NCBI RefSeq assembly: GCF_904848165.1
Contig: NZ_LR884459.1
Location: forward strand, 1,736,001 to 1,800,000
Origin: Psychrobacter arenosus
Lineage (GTDB): Bacteria > Pseudomonadota > Gammaproteobacteria > Pseudomonadales > Moraxellaceae
Direction: 5' to 3'
Length of the DNA: 64,000 nt
Position 1 is the first letter of the stretch, and every line of letters begins with the position of its first letter. Both the position numbers and the translations under genes were made by a program. Below, in pieces: positions 56,191 through 64,000 of the stretch. The notes under the pieces are model-generated. The model saw only the letters and a list, made by a program, of their open reading frames with translations, did not search any database and was not told the origin of the DNA.

Positions 56191-56813
56191 GGCGGTCCTT
56201 AAAATAGGCTAACTCTAATACGGTAGCCTAGTACTGATTGGAGAACAGCCGCTTAGATAAACGACTGTAAATAAGGCGCTATATTATAAATAGCGAGGCT
56301 ATCAACGCCTTTATGAGCAAGGCCATTAGCGTTATGAGGCGTAGTAGTCGGTCACATTACTGTTTTTCAGTGTTGAGGCGTTAGCGTTAAAGCGATAAGC
56401 CCCTTAGAGAGTCTGCTAACTTTAAGGCTATGACTGTCTTCTATATTAAGACTGCCGTAATCCCCCTAATAACCTCTTGGCTGTCTGGCGACCTGCTCTT
56501 TGATATAACTATCTTAGTAGCAAGGCGATAAAACCTATGTTAACAGTAGGATATAGCACTGACAATATTTGCTATGATAAGCAGATAAAAGTAAATACAG
56601 TGTACCCAACTGTTTAGCCATTGACTACCCTTAAGATTGCCATTAGGCAACTGGGATTGACGAATTTTGTTACGACATCTTAGCGCCTAAGCCTAATAAG
56701 CTTTATCAGGAATTAGGCCATGCTGTGGCTATCGGCCAACCCTAGTGTTTTAGTCAATAATAGCTTCTGCAGTTAATCATAACCCCTTCACTCACTCATA
56801 CGGATATCGCTTC
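56191..56813. other. Divergent intergenic region between the lipoprotein gene and aroE
   Basis: These 620 bp carry no supported gene, repeat or hairpin. They should include both promoters. Confidence 0.45.
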
Positions 56814-57647
56814 GTGACCCAACATTTTATGGTTATTGGCAACCCTATTGCCCACAGCAAATCTCCCGCCATTCATCAAATTTTTGCCGCTAGCGTCGGG
56901 CTAGATATCCGCTATGCGCGCCAATACTGTCCGGATGCTAGTGATAGCTTTACTGCGGTCGTTGAAGCCTTTTTTAATGGCGGTGGGGTCGGTGCTAATG
57001 TGACGGTTCCTTTTAAACAACTGGCTTATGAATTATGCCATGAGCGTGGCGGATTGTCCGCGCATGCCGCGGTCGCAGGGGCAGTCAATACGCTGCTGCT
57101 AAAGGACGGTAAGCCCTATGGAGACAATACCGACGGTCAAGGACTCGTCAACCATCTCCAGCAGTTAGGGTGGCCATTATCCGGCGCGAAGGTCGCTATT
57201 ATTGGGGCTGGGGGCGCCGCACGCGGGACTTTATTACCACTGCTAGAAGCGGGCGTGGCCTCTATTACCTTAGCCAACCGTACGCTGAGCAAAGCCGAAG
57301 CGTTAATTCAGTCGCTCCGCAATGCTCATCCTTTAATTGCACAAGCCGCGCTTAATACCAGCACTGTCGACGAATTAGAAGGCGACTTTGACCTGATTAT
57401 TAATGCCACCTCTATTGGTCTGTCTGGGGACACCTTGCCCCTAGCGCCCACACTGCGTTGTACTTACGCTTACGATATGATGTATGGTCGCGAGCTGCCT
57501 TTTTTACAGCATTTCTCAGGCTTGGGAGCTGAAACCTCAGAAGGTTATGGCATGTTAATTGGACAAGCGGCTCTCAGCTTTACCCAATGGACGGGCAAAC
57601 CGCTAGCGGTAGCAGAGCTTATGCCGCAGCTTACCGCAATGCCTTAA
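56814..57647 (+). CDS. aroE: Shikimate dehydrogenase
   Basis: AroE reduces 3-dehydroshikimate with NADPH in the aromatic amino-acid pathway. MVIGNPIAHSKSPAIHQIFA and GANVTVPFKQLAYEL (catalytic Lys) form the substrate domain; GDNTDGQGLVNHL adds the Asp. VAIIGAGGAARGTLLPLLEAGVASITLANRTLSKAE is the NADP motif, and DLIINATSIGLSG and YDMMYGRELPFL follow. It is 277 aa. A GTG start is used; no ATG is available until codon 6 and the first residues fit the family. aroE makes chorismate precursors used by the nearby pabC, but they are not co-transcribed. Confidence 0.96.
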   Translation: MTQHFMVIGNPIAHSKSPAIHQIFAASVGLDIRYARQYCPDASDSFTAVVEAFFNGGGVGANVTVPFKQLAYELCHERGGLSAHAAVAGAVNTLLLKDGKPYGDNTDGQGLVNHLQQLGWPLSGAKVAIIGAGGAARGTLLPLLEAGVASITLANRTLSKAEALIQSLRNAHPLIAQAALNTSTVDELEGDFDLIINATSIGLSGDTLPLAPTLRCTYAYDMMYGRELPFLQHFSGLGAETSEGYGMLIGQAALSFTQWTGKPLAVAELMPQLTAMP

Positions 57648-57736
57648 ACTAACTAGCTGCTATTAAAATAATTAGGGCTTTATATTAACGGCGCTGCTTG
57701 GCATGAACCATAAAGATTGGCGATAAAAACAGCCTC

Positions 57737-58846
57737 TTAACTTACTTTAGCGGCCGTAGCGACAACCGCACGCTTTACCAACTTTGAGTGCATAAACAAA
57801 CCACCAAGCAGCGCAATAAAGCAGCCTAAAGCGGTGTCTAAGAGCCGAGCCTCAATCAAAGCTTGGGCCGCCATATTGCCCGGTTCTGCTAGACTGGCGG
57901 CATGGCCACCGCCAAATTCCGCAATGAAAATAGTAAGCGGCGTAATAATCATCACGGCCAAACCGTAATGCCGCGTAATCATGCTCTCAATCCAAAGCAA
58001 CATAAAGAAAATAGTTGCTGCCACCCCAATTGGCGGTAAGGCCAATGATAATAGCCCCCAAGCGACTAACACACCTGCCATAGTGCCCAATAAGCGATGC
58101 AACTGTTTGACCCACATGGTGCGCAGATGCATGCCCTGCATGACAATCAGACAACTCATTGGTATCCAATACGGATGCGATACCTCCAACCATAGCCCTA
58201 CCGCTAAAGCCAAAACCACAAAACCGGTGACAATCAAACTCTCGGGAATTAAGGCAGGGTCACGGACAGGTTGCGGCTTAATTGTGGCCTCTGTAGGCGC
58301 TAGCGCAGCTTGCGCAGGCACTCTAAGCAGCACTGCGTTATAAATTAAGGCGAGCAACCAAGCAAAACTACTGCCCGCCGCTATAACAGCAACTTTCGCA
58401 GGGATCTGCGCTAAGGGTATGGGCATAAATAGGGCTATCGCCGCGGCCATAACCATGAATAATCCGGCAGGGGGCGGCAAGCGCCAATAACGCCCACCCA
58501 GTATTAAGCTAAAGGTAATCACCGCAAAAACAGGCAGCCTTAGCACGGGTAAGTTTTGTGCCAATAGTCCGAGAGCAAAGCTGCTGCTCATCGCCAGCGC
58601 ACAATACAATAAAGTGCGTTGCCGCTGCCATAAACTACCGACCGTAGGTAGATTTAGAATGACCATTGCCCCTAACGAAGCTTGGATACCCATGGCCAAC
58701 TCTCCGGTCAATGCCCCTATTAACACTGGGATACTGATAGCCAGCGCGGCCAATAACGGCAGATGCCAGGGACGACTGCTGGCCTTGACGGTTAAGAGGT
58801 GCGCAAGCTCATCATCGATGAGTTGTTTAATAGGTGGTTGGGACAT
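57737..58846 (-). CDS. FUSC-type inner-membrane protein
   Basis: 369 aa from the ATG at 58846; the 37 upstream codons look non-coding. About ten hydrophobic helices are arranged in two halves, each with a short conserved start: MGIQASLGAMVILNLPTVGSLWQRQRTLLYCALAMSSSFALG in the first and VSHPYWIPMSCLIVMQGMHLRTMWVKQLHRLLGTMAGVLVAWGLL in the second. The second matches the FUSC/AaeB-YccS pattern (PYWxxxTxxxVxxxxxxxTxxRxxxRxxGTxxG). Members export fusaric acid or aromatic acids, but many have unknown roles. The large cytoplasmic domain of AaeB is absent, so this is a short form. Confidence 0.82.
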   Translation of the reverse strand: MSQPPIKQLIDDELAHLLTVKASSRPWHLPLLAALAISIPVLIGALTGELAMGIQASLGAMVILNLPTVGSLWQRQRTLLYCALAMSSSFALGLLAQNLPVLRLPVFAVITFSLILGGRYWRLPPPAGLFMVMAAAIALFMPIPLAQIPAKVAVIAAGSSFAWLLALIYNAVLLRVPAQAALAPTEATIKPQPVRDPALIPESLIVTGFVVLALAVGLWLEVSHPYWIPMSCLIVMQGMHLRTMWVKQLHRLLGTMAGVLVAWGLLSLALPPIGVAATIFFMLLWIESMITRHYGLAVMIITPLTIFIAEFGGGHAASLAEPGNMAAQALIEARLLDTALGCFIALLGGLFMHSKLVKRAVVATAAKVS

Positions 58847-59688
58847 AAGGCAACTTTTTAAATGAAAGAATAGGGTTGGCAAGTAAGAGGCGTTATAAAG
58901 TAGTAAAACAGGCTTATGCAAAATAGAAGTTGTAGCTGTTGAGTAGAGCACTGTCACCGTTAAGGAGAGCTTAGAGCAGTTAATCCATGCCTATCAGCGT
59001 AAAAGAGCCATTAACACCGTGATGCTTATTAGATTATTGTTTTACACACTAGATTATTATTGTATAACACTCTGCCCTATCTGCGGCGTTATCCTGCGCT
59101 AAAGCTAAAGAAATCGTTACCATTTTCCTATATAGGTCAACTCATTACCTCATATATATTGGTGTTAGCAGCAATGGCTTTAACTTCTCTTAGCCATTGT
59201 GCTATGTTAGCTAGGGCTTGGAATTATTGCTACTGTAAACAAAACTGTTATAGCGATAATTGCTATGCCTTTTTACGCCTTTATTATAATTAATTGTTTT
59301 GTAATAAATGTCGAAATATGAATTTTAGTTATATATAATAGGTTTCTGGTCTAATTGCCTTTATACTCAATGCATCATTCGATTTACGCGACTAGTGTTT
59401 ACAAGTGTACCTGCTCAGTCGTTAACGATATTGATAAGTGTGCTAGTGAAGATGTCATCATAACTATTAGCCCGTTACAGCGTCAGCTAGATAGTTGATA
59501 AGCTTGGCCTTAATGACCATCCTTATATGAGTCTATCGTAACCTTATTATTCTGTCAGTGCATCCTACTGCGTAAGCTTACTTTATAAGCATTGGGCTAT
59601 TTATAGCTTACGCGGCTAAACGCGCCTGTCATGCACTAGCTATGAATTTATCATCTTTTTAACCCCTTATCGGATAAGAGAGCCTCCT
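58847..59688. other. Long divergent intergenic region upstream of the acyl-CoA dehydrogenase
   Basis: No supported gene in these 840 bp. A 77-codon frame at 59060-59293 lacks motifs and a ribosome-binding site. The segment 59280-59345 is very AT-rich. Promoters for both flanking genes must lie here, but none could be assigned. Confidence 0.45.
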
Positions 59689-61509
59689 ATGTTAAGTTAT
59701 AAAGCCCCCGTACGTGATATCAAATTCCTATTGAATGACGTCTTTAACTACCAAGAGCATTATAAAAACTTGGACAACGGCGCCAATGCTGACCCAGAAA
59801 CGGTCGACATGATCATTCAGAGCTTTGCTGATTTTGCTGAAAACGTCTTAGCCCCGCTATATCAAGAAGCGGACGAAGAAGGCTGTCACTTCAAAGATGG
59901 CGAAGTCACTACCCCTAAAGGCTTTAAAGAAGCTTATGATCAATTTGTAGAAGGCGGCTGGCAGGGCATCTCTTATCCAGAAGAAATCGGTGGTATGAAC
60001 TTACCGATGTCTATGAACTTAGTTAAGTCTGAGATGATGGGCACTGCGAACTGGCCTTGGGCAATGTACCCCGGCCTAGCTACCGGTTGTATCAACACTA
60101 TCTTGCAGTACGGTACTGATGAGCAAAAAGCGCTGTACCTTCCCAAGCTGGTTGAAGGCGCGTGGGCAGGCACTATGTGTCTGACTGAGCCTCAGTGTGG
60201 TACGGATTTAGGCCAAGTAAAAACCAAAGCTGAACCCCAAGAAGACGGTACTTATAAGCTAAACGGTACTAAAATCTTCATCTCTGGTGGTGAGCACGAC
60301 CTAACCGAAAACATCGTCCATATCGTACTAGCCCGTCTGCCTGGCGCGCCTGAAGGGACTCGCGGTATCTCGCTATTTATCGTACCTAAATTTGTACCGA
60401 CTGAAGACGGTGAAGTGGGCGAGCGTAACGGCGTCACTTGTGGCTCTATCGAGCACAAAATGGGCATCAAATCTTCAGCGACTTGTGTCCTAAACTTTGA
60501 TGGCGCTACTGCTTACATGATCGGCGAGCCTAACAAAGGCCTAAAAGCTATGTTCACCTTTATGAACACAGCGCGTATCGGTACTGGTATCCAAGGTCTA
60601 GCACATACTGAATTGGCCTTCCAAAACGCCCTACCTTATGCCAAAGACCGCCGCTCAATGCGTACGCTATCAGGCACCAAAGAGCCTGAAAAAGTAGCGG
60701 ATGCTATCATCCATCACGCTGACGTTCGTCGTATGCTATTGACCATGAAAGCCTTTGCTGAAGGTGGTCGTTCTATGATTTATCACGCAGCTCGCTATGC
60801 GGATAAGATGGCGCAAGGCATCTCTCAAGGTGACGACGCTGAGTTTGAAAAGTGGGATGACAAGCTAGGCTTCTACACGCCAATTCTAAAAGGCTTCTTA
60901 ACTGAGCTTGGTATCGAAGCGGCTAAAGATGGTCAGCAAATCTACGGTGGCCATGGTTATATCAAAGAGTGGGGCATGGAGCTGATCGCTCGTGATGCTC
61001 GTATCGCAACACTTTATGAAGGCACTACTGGGGTACAGGCGCTAGATTTATTAGGCCGTAAAGTATTGCTACAGTCTAAAGGTAAAATCATCCGTGACTA
61101 TACTTCTAGCATCATGAAATGGTGTGGCGAGTACGCGCTAGATAAAGATATGCGCAAATTTGTTTGGGCATTGACTAAGCTTTGTGCAGAGTGGAACACG
61201 CTAACCGTTCGTATCATGTTGATGGCCCGTAAAGACCGTGAAATCATCTCAGCGGCGTCAAACGACTTCTTGATGTACTCAGGCTACGTCATGATGGGCT
61301 ACCACTGGGCACGTATGGCGGCAGTAGCGTATGACAAGCTAGAGAATGGCGGTACAGAATCTCCAGAATTCTACAAAGCTAAAATCCAAACGGCTGAGTT
61401 CTATTTTGACAAGATTTTACCACGCACTTCAGGTCATGCTGAGAGCATGGTAGCGCCAAGCGAGTCTATGACTTCTATGGACATTGAAAACTTTGCTTTC
61501 CTAGACTAA
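59689..61509 (+). CDS. Acyl-CoA dehydrogenase with C-terminal extension domain
   Basis: 606 aa, the long type of acyl-CoA dehydrogenase found in beta-oxidation of many proteobacteria. The N-terminal helical domain has VDMIIQSFADFAENVLAPLYQEADEEGCHF and GGWQGISYPEEIGGMNLP. FAD- and substrate-binding motifs TMCLTEPQCGTDLGQVKTKA and TKIFISGGEHDL follow, then HKMGIKSSATCVLNFDGATAYMIGEPNKGLKAMFTFMNTARIGTG and the C-terminal IYGGHGYIKEWGMELIARDARIATLYEGTTGVQALDLLGRKV with the catalytic-base Glu. A further ~150-residue domain completes it. Codon use looks highly adapted (few rare codons), which suggests strong expression. GAGAG lies before the ATG. Substrate chain length is unknown. Confidence 0.95.
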   Translation: MLSYKAPVRDIKFLLNDVFNYQEHYKNLDNGANADPETVDMIIQSFADFAENVLAPLYQEADEEGCHFKDGEVTTPKGFKEAYDQFVEGGWQGISYPEEIGGMNLPMSMNLVKSEMMGTANWPWAMYPGLATGCINTILQYGTDEQKALYLPKLVEGAWAGTMCLTEPQCGTDLGQVKTKAEPQEDGTYKLNGTKIFISGGEHDLTENIVHIVLARLPGAPEGTRGISLFIVPKFVPTEDGEVGERNGVTCGSIEHKMGIKSSATCVLNFDGATAYMIGEPNKGLKAMFTFMNTARIGTGIQGLAHTELAFQNALPYAKDRRSMRTLSGTKEPEKVADAIIHHADVRRMLLTMKAFAEGGRSMIYHAARYADKMAQGISQGDDAEFEKWDDKLGFYTPILKGFLTELGIEAAKDGQQIYGGHGYIKEWGMELIARDARIATLYEGTTGVQALDLLGRKVLLQSKGKIIRDYTSSIMKWCGEYALDKDMRKFVWALTKLCAEWNTLTVRIMLMARKDREIISAASNDFLMYSGYVMMGYHWARMAAVAYDKLENGGTESPEFYKAKIQTAEFYFDKILPRTSGHAESMVAPSESMTSMDIENFAFLD

Positions 61510-61538
61510 GCTCTTCTTTATCCTTAGGTTATAAAGTA

Positions 61539-61568
61539 AAAAACGCATCCGATTGGGTGCGTTTTTTT
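61539..61568 (+). terminator. Rho-independent terminator after the acyl-CoA dehydrogenase
   Basis: A stem AAAACGCATCC/GGGTGCGTTTT (one G-T pair) with a GATT loop is followed by seven T residues. Confidence 0.92.
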
Positions 61569-61726
61569 ATGCAACTAAACTACGTTTTAGGAGCTACCCT
61601 ACTACATCGGTACCCTAAGCAGTAGATTATAATCAGTTATACAATTCTTAAAAAAAGGATTTAAAAACAGCTTTCTAAAAGCATAACACTAAGGTTGGAG
61701 ATTTTTCACTCTAAGCTAGCCAAATA

Positions 61727-61821
61727 TTTTGACATTTTCTTTGACATTTTTCGTGTATATTTTCCTATACCCTTTGTTCTACAATGCCTTTAGCTAAGAA
61801 TTCTTTTGACATTTTCTTTGA
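61727..61821. repeat. Direct repeats upstream of the fic gene
   Basis: The 18-mer TTTTGACATTTTCTTTGA occurs exactly at 61727-61744 and 61804-61821. A third shorter TTTGACATTTT overlaps the end of the first copy. Each contains TTGACA, a -35-like hexamer, but no well-spaced -10 was found. The rest of 61569-61840 holds nothing else. Confidence 0.7.
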
Positions 61822-61840
61822 AAAATTATGGTTAATTATT

Positions 61841-63013
61841 ATGGCAGAACAGTCTAAAGCGTGGATTACTGATGATACACTGAGAGTCATGACTTTTCGT
61901 TCTGGAGTATTTACTTTTACGTTAGGTTGCTCACCTGATCAAGCCTTTCTAAATCGCATTGATGATGCACAATTACGGTTTAATAAAACACCAAAAGCGG
62001 CACAGATTATAGACCGAATCCAAGAGAAGGTTTTGGTAAGTAGTGTCTACAGCACTAATACTATTGAAGGTGGAGAATTTAGCGAAGAAGAAACGGATAG
62101 TATTCTACATAGTGCTCCAAAAGAGATTCAAAAATCAGCTGAAAAACGATTATTTAATCTAAAAGATGCCTTGGTATGGGTAAACACACACCGCAACACT
62201 CAATTTGAGCCTAGGCAAGGCAAGCCCTTTTTATTAGCACATATTATCCACCTACATACTTTGATATCAAAAGGCTTAGATGATGGGCATAACCCAGTCG
62301 GACAATTTAGAGATAATGAAAAATGGCAACAGACTTTTGTAGGTAATGAAAAATCTGGAGGACGTTAGCAGCCCCCAAAATGCCTTAAGGATATTGAGTT
62401 CCTCTTACAGGCTTGGATTGAGTGGCTAAATAGCCCTGCTATTATTAATCAGCATGTCATTATTCGGGCTAGTTTGGCTCATTACTATTTTGAGCTGATT
62501 CATCCTTTTTGGGACGGAAATGGTAGGACTGGTCGATTGATTGAAATGTTAATATATGAACAGTCAGGGTATCGGCTTTCATCGTTAGCTATATGGCAAT
62601 ATTATCAAAAAAATATTCATGAATACTTTGCTTTATTTAACCATTGTCGTAAACAAGCTAAAGCTAAGCATGACCTACCAAATCAATTTTTTATTAATTT
62701 TGTGATGGATGGCATGCTACAAACAATTAACGATTTACATAATCAATGTAATCAACTAATTGGGTTTTTACTGTATCAGGGTAGTTTAAATAACGCTAAG
62801 TTCAATAAAAATATTTCTGAGAGACAATTTAATACCATTATGGTAATGATGAGCTTTAGTGATATTTACACCTCTGCCGAACTATTACGTATCCCTCAAA
62901 TCAAAGCTTTATATAGTAATCGCACGGAAAGAACCTTTTATAGAGATATAGCAGCTTTAATAGATGAAGGTTTTTTATTTGAACAAGACGGAAAAATTCT
63001 ACTAGCAATTTAA
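61841..63013 (+). pseudogene. Fic-family AMP-transferase gene with an in-frame TAG
   Basis: One frame runs from 61841 to 63013 with a single TAG at 62366-62368. Read through, it gives a ~390-aa Fic protein. Before the stop lies the inhibitory-helix motif SVYSTNTIEGGEF (T-x-x-x-E-G, class II Fic). After it come ASLAHYYFELIHPFWDGNGRTGRLIEMLIYEQSGY, with the complete HPFxDGNGRxxR catalytic motif, and a C-terminal winged-helix-like segment (YSNRTERTFYRDIAALIDEGFLF). Fic enzymes transfer AMP to target hydroxyls. The stop falls in GGR-stop-QPPKCL, a place where related proteins, as I recall, have a short xPP motif. Without suppression the core would be lost. The start (61841 or 61784) is uncertain. 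Confidence 0.85.
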
Positions 63014-63141
63014 AAAGGTTTTGGTATTTTCAGCTTTAAAAACGGGTTAACCCTCAACAACCCTATACAAAACTCCCTTAACCTTATAAAAGGGGAAGCG
63101 TAGAATAAATAAGGATACATACATCCTAATAAGGTCATCCC

Positions 63142-63630
63142 ATGACTCGTTACTCTTTAACTCATAAAAAAAATCTAGCTAATAAAGCTTGCCAATACGC
63201 CCTACTACTCAGTTTAGCAGCGCTAGGAACTACTGCCGCACAAGCTGCTATTAAGACGGGCACAGAGGCTCATCCTACCCCTATTCATTTCACCAAAGGT
63301 CATGTGAGTACCGCTATAGAAGGCACATTACCGGCCAAAGCTACCGATTATTGGTACCAGTTTAGCGCCGCTAAAGGCCAATATACTGTCATTAATATCA
63401 GTGCTAAAGCGGGCGTTAGTGAGCTAGCCAATGTGGGAGTTTTGCAATTTCCTTCAGGGGCACAAGATGGCACCAAAGGCGGGATTATCTATCAAGGCTG
63501 CTTACCCGAGACCGGTACTTACAAGCTACGGATGGCACGCAACTTAATGGCTACCCATGGCGGCAAAGCGGGCTACCATACCGAGGTCGTGATATTACCA
63601 CCCTCCGCCAGTAGCGAGCTTTGTGACTAA
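63142..63630 (+). CDS. Secreted protein resembling g-type lysozyme inhibitor (PliG)
   Basis: 162 aa with a signal peptide ending at AAQA (about residue 35). The mature part has IHFTKGHVSTAIEGTLPAKATDYWYQFSAAKGQYTVINISAKAG and, later, YQGCLPETGTYKLRMARNL with HTEVVI. This follows the PliG pattern as I remember it: F-x-K-G-H-S-S-A-x-x-x-G near the start, Y-x-F-x-A-x-K-G-Q-x-x-x-x-x-I-S, and LPxxGxYxLRV near the end. Two cysteines (QGCLP and SELCD) may form a disulfide. PliG protects the cell wall from goose-type lysozyme. A generic pre-peptidase C-terminal-like domain is the main alternative. The gene is monocistronic. Confidence 0.6.
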   Translation: MTRYSLTHKKNLANKACQYALLLSLAALGTTAAQAAIKTGTEAHPTPIHFTKGHVSTAIEGTLPAKATDYWYQFSAAKGQYTVINISAKAGVSELANVGVLQFPSGAQDGTKGGIIYQGCLPETGTYKLRMARNLMATHGGKAGYHTEVVILPPSASSELCD

Positions 63631-63701
63631 AGCTTAGTGATTAATAAAGCACTCAGCCCTCAATCTCTAACGCTGTAAATCGTAAACTTACCCAGCTGCG
63701 C

Positions 63702-64000
63702 TTACTCGGCACTATCAGCGCTGAGCATAGCTTTATGATAGACAGTATTTAACTCCAGCACTTCCACACAGCATTGCACCTTGACTCTACTTGATATAGC
63801 CGCACTTAACTCAGCCTGTAGGCAAGCCAATAGGCTGGCGGCTAAAGTATTTTTAACCGCTTCACTGCGTCCTGGCATTAATCGCAGCTCGACAGAGACG
63901 AAGCCACGCTCTTGTTGATCATCGTCCATACCGACCAAAAAAGTCTCGACATCCAACATCCGGGCTTTAATATCTTCAGGTTGTTTAAACTGACCCGACT
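63702..64000 (-). CDS. 5-carboxymethyl-2-hydroxymuconate isomerase-like protein, 3' part
   Basis: The frame is open to the right edge of the window, so the start lies outside it. The visible ~98 residues (IKARMLDVETFLVGMDDDQQERGFVSVELRLMPGRSEAVKNTLAASLLACLQAELSAAISSRVKVQCCVEVLELNTVYHKAML) match the second half of CHMI-family tautomerases: the F-V-x-V-x-L-x-x-x-x-GR-S strand and the final S-x-E-V-x-E-L strand. CHMI acts in homoprotocatechuate breakdown, but stand-alone homologues without that pathway are common. The catalytic N-terminal proline is not in view. Confidence 0.75.
   Translation of the reverse strand, partial: SGQFKQPEDIKARMLDVETFLVGMDDDQQERGFVSVELRLMPGRSEAVKNTLAASLLACLQAELSAAISSRVKVQCCVEVLELNTVYHKAMLSADSAE

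Noticed and set aside
59060-59293. 77-codon frame upstream of the acyl-CoA dehydrogenase
   Set aside because: No start signals, low-complexity Tyr/Cys-rich end and AT-rich DNA; not supported.

Overview
The window looks like chromosomal DNA of a gammaproteobacterium of the family Moraxellaceae, most likely Psychrobacter or a close relative. That assignment is inference from the protein sequences, the moderate G+C content and the gene orders (lolB-ispE-tRNA-Gln-prs-rplY-pth; dapA-lipoprotein-purC; pabC-mltG-tmk). It was not confirmed by a database search. Most of the window is ordinary housekeeping sequence: short transcription units separated by AT-rich spacers, many closed by clear Rho-independent hairpins.

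Layout. 1-4 kb: the 3' part of an acyl-CoA ligase, a 1.2-kb array of degenerate intergenic repeats, and a class V aminotransferase. 4-14 kb: hemA divergent from a secreted TPR protein, then lolB, ispE, two identical tRNA-Gln genes, prs, rplY and pth. 14-20 kb: panD, a Ca/Na antiporter, a hemerythrin, an RDD protein, tRNA-Arg, tRNA-Ser, thiD, and proC-yggT. 20-32 kb: tilS, a DUF559 nuclease-like gene between G/C-rich repeats, an FdhF/YdeP-type molybdoenzyme translationally coupled to fdhD, accA, ppx and hemL. 32-41 kb: a small HTH protein, ppk2, a DegV protein, a PhnA-type zinc-ribbon protein, ygfZ, dadA, a tandemly duplicated ~400-bp intergenic element, csbD and a two-domain periplasmic protein. 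41-51 kb: a NIF3-like protein, mpg, purC, a short BamC-position lipoprotein, dapA, a degenerate metallophosphoesterase, a DegP/MucD protease and a CPA1 antiporter. 50-56 kb: tmk, mltG and pabC, split by an inserted restriction cassette. 56-64 kb: a lipoprotein, aroE, a FUSC-type membrane protein, a large acyl-CoA dehydrogenase, a broken fic gene, a PliG-like secreted protein and the 3' part of a CHMI-type isomerase.

The most distinctive locus is at 52.6-54.4 kb. A DpnI-type (dpnC) methyl-directed restriction endonuclease gene, a DpnD/PcfM-family gene and an unrecognised 197-aa gene sit between pabC and mltG, which are usually neighbours. The endonuclease aligns without gaps to my recollection of DpnI and keeps all its zinc and catalytic residues, but the Trp27 codon is TAG, followed at once by an in-frame GTG. 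About 9 kb further on, a fic gene also carries one in-frame TAG while keeping an intact HPFxDGNGR active site. Other points of interest are a metallophosphoesterase that has lost most metal ligands, a minimal lipoprotein in the bamC position, and the two intergenic repeat systems, one with an 18-bp perfect palindrome conserved in both copies.

Limits: all homology statements come from recognising motifs in the translated sequence. No searches, alignments or folding calculations were run. Start sites were chosen by ribosome-binding site and expected family length.
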